A stretch of DNA of 64,000 nucleotides from the NCBI GenBank assembly GCA_029204225.1, contig CM055095.1, positions 49,420,841 through 49,484,840 of the forward strand, given 5' to 3'. Source of the stretch: Diphasiastrum complanatum. Lineage: Eukaryota > Streptophyta > Lycopodiopsida > Lycopodiales > Lycopodiaceae. The notes below the pieces were generated by a model. It was not told the origin of the DNA and made no database searches. It saw nothing but the letters and a program-made list of their open reading frames with translations. Both the position numbers and the translations under genes were made by a program. Below, in pieces: positions 33,151 through 45,725 of this stretch; positions within the stretch are counted from its first letter, which is position 1, and each line of letters starts with the position of its first letter.

Positions 33151-35376
33151 AGTTTACACAACCAAAATAGTAGGCCACCTTATTCGAATGCATGTATACT
33201 TATCCCACTAGTGATTTCCATCAAGTGCTCCACTAAAGGTTAATTCCAACACATGTCATAGTCAAACTATCACTAACACTATACTAACTTTAGCTAGTGA
33301 CTCATTAGGCTTTCCAAATGCTAGATTAGATGCAAGTAAAGCCTACTTTTCATAAACATAATAGTATGGGCCTACACTGAAATCTTGGGTCTCTTGGCAA
33401 ATCAAAGGTAACATGATCGTAACAATTAAAATTGGCGACAAATATCATATTAAGTCCAATAGGAGCAAAGAGGCTATTTCTCACTTCTACATTTAAGGCA
33501 ACTTTATAGTTTAGTGCTCTTATAATGTCTCATAAACTTTATGATCTTCCAATATTTTTAACTTTTTGAAAAAAGGAAATGCCACAATATGTCATCAAAT
33601 ATCTTATCTACGTCAAACCTTTCTAATGCAAAGGTTAAAATTCTTGCATAAGATAAGTAGATGGTTGTCAAAAATGTTCTTTGTATATAAGTTATGTATG
33701 AATTTCTTATATTCTTATTTATAATCTTGTACAAAGCAATGGACATATTAGTTTACTATTTCACTAATAACTTGTAGGAAATAGTAAGCAAAATAAGTGG
33801 CCAAATTATGCTTGAGTAATTTAATGGAGATGTTCCATCAAACCATGAAAAGAACGTGTAATAGATGTTTATAGACCTATAAGCACTAGAGGGAATATTT
33901 TCTTGCAATTGTCTGCATGATGATTGCTTTCAAAATCTAAACCCAAATAGATCTACATACTAGTCATTGCTCCTATAGTTCTTCATTACTTAAAAACCAT
34001 CTACGCAATTTTTGGATATCGTGCTTCACCATCTATTTATATGCATTGTACTTCTATAATCTCTTCATAGAAATATCACTTATTGTAATATGTTTTGAAA
34101 GACTTTAGGATAGATAAATACTGCGACAACTTGGAAAGGTTATGGATGAGTGATTGATGTATGCAATGTATTCACTTAAGTCCCTCCACTCGGATGTGGT
34201 CGACATAAAGTCCCATGGCTTTTCTTCTTCCAAAGAATTGTCTCAACTCTAGTAATTTCTTTAGATCTTCCAAGTGTATTTATCCAACAATGATCATTAT
34301 TTTTGGGTTACTTACAAAGTTGTAGGACATGTCCTTCTTGAGACCTTTCTAGCTTCTCATAAGGGCCTATGGCCACCATAATGTAGGTTGCAATAGTCAT
34401 TCTATGTCTTTTATTTATTTATGCTCTTTTATGGGCAACCCAAGTTCAAGGCTATCTAACAACATGGATGACCTTTCAATGTATTATTGAAGAAGGTTTT
34501 CTATGTGACTATACTCTATTATCTATTTCTTTACTTGATGCCAATGTTTGTGGTTGTGTTCATAACGTACGGTATAAAAGTAATTTGCAAGAAGAGAAAT
34601 TTCCAATATCATCATTGGACCATCAAAGTCATTTACGTTTCAAGACTCGACTATTTAAAATATTATGTACTGATTGGCCTTTGTGCACAATTAGCCAAGA
34701 GATGATTGAATGTGTATTTAAGGAAGAGCTCATCACCAAGTATAAGAGGCCAACAAGCCTACCACTCCAACATAATTTCCATTGATGTCTTCTAAAAAAA
34801 AAGGGAGTCTTCTTGAGAGTTGCACCTCTTCTCAGACTTGTGGCGCATTTCTAATGGAAGTCATATAGAGATAATTTATGTATGCAAGAACATTTTTGTG
34901 TTCCTCTTAGCATCCATCAGTTACTTCATGTTGTTTACAACTAGAAATCACACTGAAGTCTACATTCTCTTCCAAGGAACAAGCATTACAATCAAGGTCA
35001 TATATTTGCATGCCCTTCTTTTGTCTACACAACAAACACCATCTTTTCCAATTATGCATAGAATCTCTAGATGATATCAATGTGACCACATCCTTCAATG
35101 AGATATTTATATCATGAATTTGGAATGTTTTTGCTAGTATTGATAATGCACTTTCACATAATAAAAGTGCTCTTCCCAGTTTTGACATAGAAGTAGGCCA
35201 ACAACCATAATTAAACATGTCGAATATCTTATTCATTTGAAGTAATGATTTCTAGAAAACATGGTTCTCAAAGAAATTACAAATTATCTTCCATTATGTA
35301 ATTTGAACATTGGTATAAACTACTTGACTGTGTAAAATTCAAACATCAAGTGATGAATGCTTTGTTACTGCCCATT
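33151..35376. other. Unrecognised AT-rich sequence
   Basis: Short frames at 34468-34785 (plus) and 34907-35236 (minus) reach about 105 codons but show no motif that I recognise and no supporting splice pattern. I do not call them as genes. Confidence 0.3.
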
Positions 35377-35781
35377 TGTAGAGTCATAACTAACTCACCC
35401 CTGTCCATGAGAGACACCAACATGACTAGCCTGATTGAGTCCCATATGAAAACTAGCATCTCACACTACTCATGATTGTACTCAGTTCTCACTGGCACTC
35501 ATTTCCATGGCTCAAGATACATCCTAGCTACAACATGCTGATATCATCCACCCACTCTATGAGTAGACTGAGTAGATATATAGGGCTCTCCCAACTTTAT
35601 ATACATAGTGCAAGTGGTTCGCACCATAAAGCACAGTCAATGATTGGATCTATGACACAAGTCACATTAAGGCAATGACACATGGCACTGAAACTATTGA
35701 CAATGTTGGCATAACATTCTGTCTCATAGCAAGGCCATCACCTCACAGGCCGTCACCTCGCAGTCACACCATTATGGTACA
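35377..35781 (-). repeat. Probable Ty3/gypsy LTR
   Basis: Bounded by TG (35377) and CA (35781). On the minus strand it starts TGTACCATAATGGTGTGAC directly after the purine tract AAGAGGGAGAGAG (35786-35800) and contains a TATATAAAGTTGGG promoter-like box. Confidence 0.5.
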
Positions 35782-35799
35782 TATTACTCTCTCCCTCTT

Positions 35800-36250
35800 A
35801 AAAATTTCCTTCTTAAGGTAGGAATCTTGGGAAACCTAGGCTAAGGTCTTCTTCCTTCTCTCAAGTGTCCTCATTATCTAACTGACCTTTTCAATGAATA
35901 GGATGTTCAGAAGTGAAGTGATTTCTTTGCTAATAACATTGCATATCCATGACCTTTACAAGTTACATATATAGGTAGTTAAATCGTCCACCAACTAAAC
36001 TAGTTTACCTTCCAAAATAAGGTTATTGTTTTCACCAAGTCACTCTTTTAAGCGGTTAACATGGATACATGATGGACCTTAGTTTCAAGCAAAAGATCTA
36101 ATTGTTAAGTAGACCAATTGAGCTTTTTTACAATTTTGAAGGGCCACTACATCAGGAGATAACTTTGGACATGCTCTTATTTGTAGAGTCTTATGATCTT
36201 TTGGAATTATCTACTATGTAAATCTCTCCTACGTAATGACACATCTAAAA
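35800..36250 (-). pseudogene. Probable Ty3/gypsy integrase tail
   Basis: Minus-strand translation in shifting frames gives CIHVNRLKE, then GENNNLILEGKLV and a C-terminal PRFPKIPTLRRKFLREGE just before the purine tract and LTR. This layout (HVS-LK, linker, FLREGE-type end) is typical of gypsy polyprotein ends. Conservation is weak. Confidence 0.4.
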
Positions 36251-37164
36251 TGTTCCAAAGTGTACATTAACTAGGAATGTTCTTCAATTTGTTGCTTCAC
36301 CTTCTTTAGGTTCAACTTTGTGAATTACAATTGGCCAAACAGCTTCCATAAGGATAGCTTGCACTTTTAGTTTCTATACTTGAAAATCATGTTGAGTTAC
36401 TTCTTCAATGGACATGGAATCCTTTAGTGAGCCTTCAATCTTATTCCATCTAAATTTAACATACTAAACTTGTTGGAAGTTTAAAATTAAAAAAATTGAA
36501 ACTCTAAAAGTACGTGACCAATCAGAATAAATGTCAAAAAATAAGCTTGAAATAAGTTTTTGATCTACATTGCCATTTTGTCATTCATTAAAAAACCTTA
36601 CAAATCACTAGCAGAGATGCAAAATTTTAGCTAATTTGTAATTTAGCATATCCTTTGAAGTGTAAAGAGATGGGGGGGGGGGGGGGGGGGGGGGAGAGAG
36701 TTAAAAACATACACATAGTTCCTCTTGCCTAAGCAAGACCAAACCCTTTGAAACCTTTATTCATAAGCCAACAAGGTAAAATACAACTGAAAAGTAAAAT
36801 ACAATACAAAAGAGCACCATAAAGCAAGACTTATTTCAAAGACATCCAGCTGGTACCTGCCACCATCCCACAACATAAACCACGCAAGTTAGTCTGTGAG
36901 GAATACAGGTGTCAATGCTGAATGTCAGTTGATGTCAGTTGTTATCCATGTAAAAGATAAGCATTGCCACTTAAAAGCTCGATAAAAAATTAAAAATTAA
37001 AAAAAAGGCCGATGTTCCCAATCAATTCTGAGTTTTAGCGATAGGCTAAGCCGTCTTGTGATCGTATCAGGGCAAAAGGCCATGTTGATCAATGTACAAT
37101 AGCGTTAGTCCATATTAGTTAGTTACATTCACATAATACATGCTAAAAAACATTAACCGTCGTT
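36251..37164. other. Unrecognised spacer with a poly-G run
   Basis: Contains G23 at 36672-36694 followed by AGAGAGAG. No gene or LTR is recognised. Confidence 0.35.
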
Positions 37165-37283
37165 ATGATTTATCTAGTGAATGCTTCTTGGTTTCCAAGG
37201 GGAGGCTCGAACCTGAGACCAAAGAAATTTTGGATGTCAAGCTAACCAACTGAGCCAACTCCTCATGATTTATCTAGTGAATG
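37165..37283 (-). mobile_element. tRNA-derived retroposon (family 1) with perfect 19-bp target duplication
   Basis: ATGATTTATCTAGTGAATG is present at 37165-37183 and again at 37265-37283. The 81-bp insert between them (37184-37264), read on the minus strand, has an A box (TGGCTCAGTTGG) and a B box (GGTTCGAGCCT) at tRNA spacing and ends CCAAGAAG. A long perfect duplication with a Pol III-type body is the mark of LINE-mediated retroposition. It is shorter than a typical SINE, being little more than the tRNA-like unit. Confidence 0.92.
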
Positions 37284-37419
37284 GAATGAGCAAGAACACG
37301 TGCACCAAGGTGTTAGGGCAAATCCATGCCATACTAACCCTTTGACCTGCGTAACAAGTCAGGTACTGATGTCGAGATCCCTAAGCATATCCATGCTTTC
37401 TAGGGAAGTTCAAGCTCAA

Positions 37420-37989
37420 TTCCTCTTACAATTCAGAATATAAACTTGAAAGGGCACATAAAAAACTTTATCCAGATATATGGGTGAGGTCGAATTTGGA
37501 CCCATTCTAATTGGCTAGTTTTGATACATTGCATCTAGACTAAAATTTCTAGGTTTTTTTGATGAAGTACCAAGAAGTTATCATTTAGGAAAATTTTAGG
37601 GCAATTAGACAAATAAAATTTTATAAGTTATAAATAGAAATACCAACGTGGAGAATATATCTTTGTATTCTCATTTTATTGGAGAATTCATCTCTTTTGA
37701 TTCTATGTCCATCCCATGTGTATTTCTCAAGATATCTTGATTTCTAGTGTGTAGAATGTCATTTTTATTGTTGATCTTGCATCCACATGTGTGAAGGACA
37801 ATAGGTTGTTGTTGTTGTACGGACAGAGATAGTACCTTACTATATTTAAGTACTAATGATCAAATCTTAGTGATTTATGCAATTCTAGCATGCCTAAATT
37901 GATGATTTCTATCTTGTAGCTAAATCTAGATGAATTTGGTCAAGATCTTGTTGATCCATTAAGTATGTTCTGGATATGTTTTTTTCACA
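37420..37989 (+). repeat. 5' LTR of Copia element D
   Basis: It ends TTTTTTTCACA next to a primer site. Its second half aligns with the LTRs at 13316-13949 and 45726-46371 (GTGTAGAATGTCATTTTTATTG, CACATGTGTGAAGGAC, in pieces). The left boundary is approximate. Confidence 0.65.
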
Positions 37990-38001
37990 TGGTATCAGAT
38001 C
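37990..38001 (+). other. Primer-binding site of element D
   Basis: TGGTATCAGATC, one base off the tRNA-Met consensus, abuts the LTR end. Confidence 0.8.
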
Positions 38002-38536
38002 ACGTTGCGGGCGGCCAAAGTTGGAGTATTTGCCAAATCTAGAGGTTGATTTGAGGGTGTCATAAATTCTATGTGGATTTGGAGGCGTTTCTAGCTCAAA
38101 TCATGCATTTTCTAGATAGAAAGTGGATGTTTGTGATTCTAGCATCATTTTAGGTCAAATCACTTGGAGTAGGCCGATTTTTTAAACCACTTACTGGAAT
38201 GTGGAGGCAAAAATCTCTCATGGTAGTGGATGTTACATTCTGCAAGATGATGTATCAAGATTCTAGCTTTTTTATATAGATTCTGCTTGATTCAATATTT
38301 TGCATTTTTGGAAGAACCCTAAATTTGATAGGATCTCTTGATTTTAAGTTGTTGGACTTTTTCAAGAGTGTGTTTCATCCAACATTCTATGTGCTAGGAT
38401 TTTCTAGAAGAGAGAAAAGGAGAGGCTAGATTGTTTCCAAATCTTTGTGATTTTTTCTTGAGTTTCATTTGTTGGTTCTCAAGAGAGTGCTAAGTGCATT
38501 GGAACAGGTTCAAAGAGAAGATCAGATCATTTCAAC
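38002..38536 (+). other. Leader of element D
   Basis: Non-coding leader between primer site and gag start; no conserved frame. Confidence 0.6.
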
Positions 38537-40594
38537 ATGGCAACCTCAAGTGGCTTCATGTTGGAAGGCAATGATAGGCTTACCTCAACAAATTATTCTA
38601 ATTGCTTGAGATGAATGATTTGATGGATATTGTTGTAGGTGTGGAGGAGAGACCTTTGGAACCTCAAGAACAATTGAGGTATGACAAGAGGGCAAAGAAA
38701 GCTCTACATGTGATCAAGATGAATGTGACTAATGAGCTTCTCAAGGAAGTTGTTAAGTGCACAACATTTAGTGAGGCTTGGGAATCTTTGAAGAAGGGTT
38801 ATGAATCCAAGTCTACATCTAGGGTTCTAACCATAAGGAGGAAAATTTTTCAACTTTAAAAGAAGGATGAAGGTGCTCATTCTTTTGTTTTGAGAGTTAA
38901 AGTTTTGAGTGATGAACTAGCATGCATTAGTGAAAGCATCAAGGGCAAAGGCAAAAGCAAATGGTCAAAAGGGCAAGATCAAGGTGAGATTTCTACTTTT
39001 GTTGGCAAGAAGAAAGATAGATCCAACCTAAAATGTTTCTATTGTGGAGTCAAAGGACATTTTTCTAGTGATTTCTTCAAGAAGAAGATAGATCAAGGTG
39101 AGAAGCAAACCAATCTAACTCTTGATGAAGATGGTGTTGATGAACAAAATTCAAATGATGATTTTGTTATGTCATCTTTCTTGTTTGCTAATCATAGAAA
39201 TATTGATCCTTGGTGGTCTGATAGTAGAGCTACATCACATATGACATATCATGAGTGTTATTCAACATTGATGGCATTTGAAGGTGACAAGAAGGTGATC
39301 TACACGGCCAATGATGGTGAGTGTGCAATCAAAAGGGATTGGCACAGTTCCTATTTCCCTCTCTACTAATAGGAATGTGAATTTGAAGGATGTTTTGTTC
39401 ATTCCATCAATCAGTAGGAACCTTCTTAGTGTGAGTCAAATGCTTGGCAAGGGATTCAAAGTGGAGTTTGATGTTGATGCTTGTTTGATCAAGAAGGAAG
39501 ATAAATTGACTGCAAAAGGGAAGAGGCAAGGTGCGTTGGTCAAACTTGATGCTTGTGTTGTTGCTAACCAAGTTGGATGTATGGAAAATGAGAAATTGTC
39601 AATGCAAGAGGTATGGCACAAGAGATTGGGGCATCTAAACTACAAGTCATTGGAGGTGATTGCAAAGTGGCAAGTTGTTTTTGGTCTTCCCAATTCTTTA
39701 ACAAGCTTGAATCATGTTTGTGAGCAATGTGCTTTATCAAAGTCACATAGGTTACCTTACAAGAGATCTACATCAAAGTCAAGTAAGCCTTTTCAACTTG
39801 TGCATTCGGATATTCATGGTGTTACTACAATTATCAATGGAGTTGCTAAGAAGTATGTGACTTTTATTGATGATTTTAGTAGATTTTGTTGGGTGAATCT
39901 ACTAAAGAGCAAAGATGAGGTGTTTGATGTCTTTGTCAAGTTAAGATGGTAAGGGAGGTCCAATTTTATACAAAGATCAAGTGCTACCAAGTTCAAAGCA
40001 TTTTGTGATGCAAATGGGGTCAAGAGGGAGTACACAAGCCCAAGGACACCACAACAAAATGGAGTGGCCGAGAGAAAGAATAGAACCTTAAGTGAAGGTG
40101 CCAAAGCCACGAGATTAGGTGCAAATCTTCCTAAATCCTTTTGGGATAAAGCTTTTTGTGTTCTAATTTTTTATGAAATAGATGGCCAAGTGTGGTATTG
40201 GACGGAAAAACCCCTTTTGAGATGTTGTTTGGTAGGAGGCCGAGTGTCAAGTTTTTCAAAACTTTTGGATATTTGCTATATCAACATTACTCTTGATGAT
40301 AGGACAAAGGAGGATCCATCTTCAAACAAAGGTATATTTTTTGGTTCTAGTGAGGTGAGCAAGGCTTACAAAGTTTATATTCCTTCAACTAAGAAAGTGG
40401 GCATTGGAAGAGATGTCATTTTTTATGAGGGAAACTTTCCAAAAGTTTCTTCAAGTGGTGGTGTGAATGTTGGATCTAACATTTTTTATGTTGATGAGAT
40501 TGATGATACTTTGGATGTTGATGTTGAAGAGCCTACTTCAAATCAAAAGCCAAGGAGGACATCAAGGCCAAGGCAACAACCTTTGAGCTTATGA
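38537..40594 (+). pseudogene. Copia element D1: gag, knuckle, protease and integrase
   Basis: Starts MATSSGFMLEGNDRLTSTNY, then a frame change and MNDLMDIVVGVEERPLEPQE, MNVTNELLKEVVKCTTFSEA. The knuckle reads CFYCGVKGHFSSDF (last Cys lost) and protease WWSDSRATSHMT (Gly lost). After a frameshift near 39330: GIGTVPISLSTNRNVNLKDV, VWHKRLGHLNYKSLEV, CEQCALSKSHRLPY; integrase LVHSDIHGVT, a broken second-Asp region near 39955, and TPQQNGVAERKNRTLSEGA. A C-terminal region (SKAYKVYIPSTKKVGIGRDV) and an acidic linker end at 40594. RT and RNase H are absent: the sequence passes straight into a second gag (D2). Confidence 0.87.
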
Positions 40595-40639
40595 TGAAAA
40601 AGGTAAGCAAGTTGTTGGTGGTACAAACTATGTTTTCCT

Positions 40640-41820
40640 AACCTCTTTTCAAAGAAAGCTCTACACATGATCAAGATCATCTTGAGAGGCTTGTGAAGCT
40701 TTGAAGAAGCTTTATGAATCCAAGTCCACATCTAGAGTGTTGACTCTAAGAGGACAAATCCTTCAAAGTTTGCAAAAGAAGGAAGAGAGTGCTCATGCTT
40801 TTGTGTTGAAAGTTAAAGCATTTAATGATGAGCTAGCATGTATTTATGAGAGCATTAAGGAAGGAGAACTTGTTCAAGTTGTTCTTAATGGATTGTTGGA
40901 TTATTATGCTAAACTTGTTCAAAGCTTTGATATTTAAAAGACTTCCAAGAATTGTGGATTTGCAAGAGATTTTGGTGAATGAGGATTTAGGCTTTAAGCA
41001 AGAGGTGGATCTACATCCATATCTCAAGAGGAGGCTATGTTCAAAGGCAAGTTCAAGGGCAAAGGTAATAACAAATGGTCTAAAGGTCAAGATCAAGGTG
41101 AGCCTTCCACTTGTTAGTAAGAAGAAAGGTAGGTCAAAGTTAAAATGCTTCTATTGTGGAATCGAATGGCATTTTGCTACTGAATGTTTGAAGAAACAAA
41201 GAGATGAAGGTAGCAAACAAATCAACTTTACTACTAATGGTGAGGATCTAGGTGGTTGTGGTTCTCTTTTGATGTGTTCTCCAAGTTCAATATCAAGTGA
41301 AGGTGACAATGATTCATGGTGGATTGATAGTGGAGCTAGTTCACACATGACTAGTCACAAGGAATTCTTTACTTCCTTGGTCACTTATGATGGAGCCAAG
41401 AAAGTGATTCACATGGCCACTGGTGGTAAGTGTGTGATTGAAGGTATTGGTTCAATTCCTATTTGTCTTTCTACTAATAGAAAACAAGACTTGATGGTGT
41501 TCATTACATTCCCTCACTTTCAAAGAATTTGCTAAGTGCTGGTCAAATGATAGAGAAAGGATACATGGTAAAGTTTGGTGGTGATGCTTGTTTCATTACA
41601 AAGGAAGAAATCTTGGTTGTTAGGGGCAATAGAAAAGGTAGATTTTTCAAGCTTGATGCTTTTGTTATGGCTAGCAAAAAGGATGTTTTTCCAAAGTTTT
41701 CTTTTAGCATCAATAAGATTGGTAGATCTTATGCAAAGTCTAACAAGCTTCCTTATGCTAGATCTAGTTCAAGATCTAAAATGCTTCTTGGAGATGTTCA
41801 TCTTTGTGCTAACTTGGCTA
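40640..41820 (+). pseudogene. Copia element D2: gag, knuckle, protease and pre-integrase
   Basis: It starts in mid-gag (KALHMIK, then EALKKLYESKSTSRVLTLRG, ESAHAFVLKVKAFNDELACI, VQVVLNGLL), followed by the knuckle CFYCGIEWHFATEC and an intact protease motif WWIDSGASSHMTSHKEF. After a frameshift near 41525 it reads MLSAGQMIEKGYMVKF and LPYARSSSRSKMLLGDVHL. It lacks the HHCC segment present in D1 and stops near 41820. There is no LTR between D1 and D2. Confidence 0.83.
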
Positions 41821-41825
41821 CACCC

Positions 41826-42483
41826 AAAAGTAGAGCCCGGTTCGAGTTGTCAATACTATTCACGACTAATTACCATTTCTTATATTGTTCATGGAAGGTA
41901 GATCCTAGGAGATCCAATCAATCAATAAGTTCAACGGTGACAACTTTCACATGTGGAAGTTCAAGATGAGGATGATACCCATAAGAAAGAACTTTGGGGA
42001 TACGTCAACGGTTCAATAGCCAAACTAGCTGGACCTGAAATGTTGACCGCTTGGGAAGCAAAGGATTACAAAGCATTAGCCATTGTATCTCTGAATCTAA
42101 AAGATTCACAAATAGCTCGTGTAACAAATTGTTCCAGTTCCAAAGAAGCATGGGACATTTTTACTGGTTTGTACGAAACAATAGATGTATCGACTTATCT
42201 CTTCCTAAGAAAGAAGTTCATGTCGCTCAAGATGCGTGAAGGGACCTTAGTCAAGGATCATCTGAATGAATTCAAATTACAACTGCTTAACCAGCTTGAG
42301 CAATGCTCCTGACCTGTCTCTACATAAGTTGACAACAAGTTTATTGCAGGAAGAAGTAAGAAGGAAAAGCTTATCGACATCGAATATGAAGACAGACGCC
42401 CTCTATTCAAATAAGCAACAGTCCCAAAAGAAGAGAACTTCAAAGGACGAGAAGACTAAAGCTGACCAGACAAACAAAGGCTA
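41826..42483 (+). pseudogene. Copia gag relic H
   Basis: A third, different gag begins MEGRS (41891), with KFNGDNFHMWKFKMRM, then KELWGYVNGSIAKLAGPEML, AIVSLNLKDSQIARVTNCSS, AWDIFTGLYETIDVSTYLFL and MREGTLVKDHLNEFKLQL. This is a UBN2-type gag of another Copia lineage. The upstream AGTAGAGCCCGGTTCGAG (41829-41846) may be a decayed primer site (TATCAGAGCCCGG...). No pol follows. Confidence 0.78.
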
Positions 42484-42974
<491 letters not shown>

Positions 42975-43499
42975 GCCAAATGATAAAACTAGTTCTTGAC
43001 AATATTGCGACAAATTGGCTCTAGCCCACATGGTGCAAAAATGAGAGCCAATTAGAACTCTGAGAAAAATCCATTTCTGCTATGAGGATAATGATGGTTC
43101 TTCAATGGTTCTTCATGGCAAGTGCAAGCATGCAAAAGGTAAGGAAAGAGCTAACTTCATCAATGGAGGTGATGAAGGTTCTTTCTTGGAAAAGATTGTT
43201 GCTAATGATTTCTTTGATCATATGGGAAAAAATGTTGCTAAGTGCATGCATGAAGGAGATGGTTCTACATTTTTTTTGTGATGAGTCCAAGAAAGTCATT
43301 TTTGCAGTAAGTGGAGTCACATGTCTTCATAAAGAGAGTAGATCAAATGGTTCTATCATGAGACTTGGTGAGGGAGATAGTCACAAGTCAAGAAGAAAAG
43401 AAGTATGTGAAGAGTTCAAAGTAGGATGTAGTTTGAATGATGTCATTGTGGATGATAGTGAGGAAGAATCATTATCATATGAGTCATTACCTAAAACAT

Positions 43500-44020
43500 T
43501 GAGTACCGGATCTCCCTGAACTCAAGGAATTCATCAACGTACTGATCGAAATATTACCTGACCCCGTTGACATATATCCACCCCTAATGGACAATCCTAG
43601 GCCATTTGTATCCCACGTAGTCCAGAACTTCCCCAAGATTGACCTTCCAAGGTTTGATGGCAAGGGAGATCCGCAATGATTTCTACAGATCTACACCCAA
43701 GCTTGAGAGCCTACGGAACTATTGAGATATTTCAATTTGTGCCTAACCGAGACTGCAAAAGATTGGTACTTCAATCTTGAGCAGAATGAAAGAGATGATT
43801 GGAACATCTTATAGGCTGAGTTCATCACACGATTCAAAACTACCCACTTCCTATCTAATCCATTTCTGCAACTTGGACGAATCTGTATGGGGATAGAAAA
43901 ATAAGTCCTGCACAATTATATTGAACGGATCAAGAGATTGTGTGGTGGATGCACCCAGATCATAGTGTCCTGACATGTTACCCAAGGGAATCAGGCAGGA
44001 AATGAAGAGAAGAGACAAAT
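43500..44020 (+). pseudogene. Ty3/gypsy gag relic
   Basis: The frame from 43505 reads ELKEFINVLIEILPDPVDIY, then FPKIDLPRFDGKGDPQ, stop, FLQIYTQ, ELLRYFNLCLTETAKDWYFN, LEQNERDDWNIL, stop, AEFITRFKTTHF. This is the retrotransposon gag domain of Ty3/gypsy elements (LP-FDG, L-GTA--WY, F---F). Several in-frame stops are present. Upstream 43036-43300 is open (DGSSMVLHGKCKHAKGKERA) but unrecognised and may be its N-terminal part. Confidence 0.8.
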
Positions 44021-44261
44021 ACGTGTCTTTTCAAATAGCCTGCGTCGATGTCATTAAGAGAGTCGACGATAGTATTAGCAGATTCTAGGGAATCTCCAAG
44101 TGCTGAGCCAAGCTGAAGACACAAGTTATCTCTCACCCATGACCGAGGAGGTCTCAGAAGGAAGAGAGCAGAAGAAGCTGAGAGCCGAGGAAATACTAGC
44201 TAGGAAGACAGTGAGTTAACTCTGTGAGCCTACATGGTGTATCCCAAAGAAGGAATGACCA

Positions 44262-44990
44262 TGTAGGAGCTAGTAATGTCTCCTATGCATTGTAAATAAA
44301 GGTAGACCCCCCTTAAATTAGTTAGAGTGAGCCACCTTTTGATGGTGACCTTTAGTGGAAGGGAAAATTCCACATGTAATTCTAATTTAGTGGAATTGCC
44401 ACATGGGCTCCACATGGGCAGCCTTCTTGGTTATTTAAGGGGCCCCCTCTCTTGTGAGGGAGATTTGATTGTATTGTCAAGTTCTCTTGAACAAATAAAG
44501 AGGATCCTCCACGAGTTCTTGATGATAGCTTAGCTCCTTGTTCATGGCAATGCTCTTGAGTGAGATTTCTATGAGCATGCTTGATTCCTTTGCATTGTGG
44601 ATTAACTAGGTACTTGTTTCTTGTTTCTTGCTTAGTTGTGGATTAGCATTCAGTTCTTGTTTGTGGAATCTTGTAGTAATCAGCATTCAAGTAAACTAGA
44701 TAGGCTGGTTTGTGGTATAGATCTTGCATACCCCCTTACAACCCAGTTCTCGATTGTTCTTGAGTAGTCTAAGCATCAAGTGATGAGTGTTTCTTGATTC
44801 TTAGATTGTTAAAATGTTGTTAGGAATCTAGTTTCTTGAATCTTGTTTCTTGTTTCAGTAGCTAATCTGGTTCTTGATTGTTTTCTGATTTAGTAGTTAG
44901 TGGTAGGATTGCTCTCTGTATGGAACATTGATCTTCTAGAGCTTTGTCTGGTTACATATGTAGATGAGTATCGGATTTGAGTTACTCACT
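44262..44990 (+). repeat. Probable Ty3/gypsy LTR
   Basis: Starts TGTAGGAGCTAGTAATG after the gag relic. It holds a promoter-like GGTTATTTAAGGGG (about 44429) and a polyadenylation-like AACAAATAAAGAGG (about 44493). The right boundary is not fixed. That an LTR follows gag directly, with no pol, suggests a deletion derivative or a gag-only element. Confidence 0.45.
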
Positions 44991-45489
44991 GACAGACTGG
45001 GAATACATGTTAAACCTGAGTAAACAGTTCTAATAAGAAGAAGAACCACAAAGAACCATAACAACAGAAGTAAAGTAATCCAAGAAGAAGAAAGAGATAA
45101 AAAGAAACGTGTTCACAGATTCAGTGAATCTGTGAACAGATAGTGAGAGCACTAGTTCGAACTCTGATAACTCCGACCAAGAACGAAGACGTAGAAAAGA
45201 ATGAAGAGCCAAATGTAAGGACAAGCTACATGATTATGCTTCCACCTCTACCTCTGATAGCGCCGATACCATCATATCCATCTTAGAGAGACTGCACACG
45301 TAGAGCAATGAGCAAATAAGAAAGCTCGCTATCGACCTTACCGCAACTGTCGATCAGAAATTGAAAGGCATGCAACCAGGATCTACCCACGCCTATCCAA
45401 GGAGAGAATCCACTTGGTGTCCACACTGCTCTAACAACCATAAAAAAAAATGAGTGCCCGCAGTTGTTTATCACGAATGGGGCCTTACT

Positions 45490-45725
45490 CGCATGGTAAG
45501 TGCTCCTTTTACCATCTGACTAGTTGACCATTCTAGTGTGAAACTGTTAGGCATAGCCAATGAAGTGCATACCAAAGTAGCCGAAATCAGTTTCATTCTA
45601 GATTTTGTAGTCTTGGACTTGCTTGATTCTCCCCAATATTACAATGTCTTATTAGCTAGACCTTGGCTCAGAAATTCCCAAGTTCTTCATGATTGGGGCC
45701 AAAATTGTATCGTCCTGCAGAATCA
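45490..45725 (+). pseudogene. Ty3/gypsy protease fragment
   Basis: KLLGIANEVHTKVAEISF then SPQYYNVLLARPWLRNSQVL and HDWGQNCIVL matches the C-terminal half of gypsy aspartic protease (usual YN-ILGRPWL, here LARPWL). It is cut at 45725 by the LTR that follows. Confidence 0.75.

Noticed and set aside
34468-35236. Possible host gene formed by frames on both strands
   Set aside because: No recognisable motif, no consistent strand and no splice pattern.
37184-37264. Functional tRNA gene
   Set aside because: A and B boxes are present, but the arms do not pair as a tRNA acceptor stem and the unit is flanked by target duplications, so it is a retroposon.
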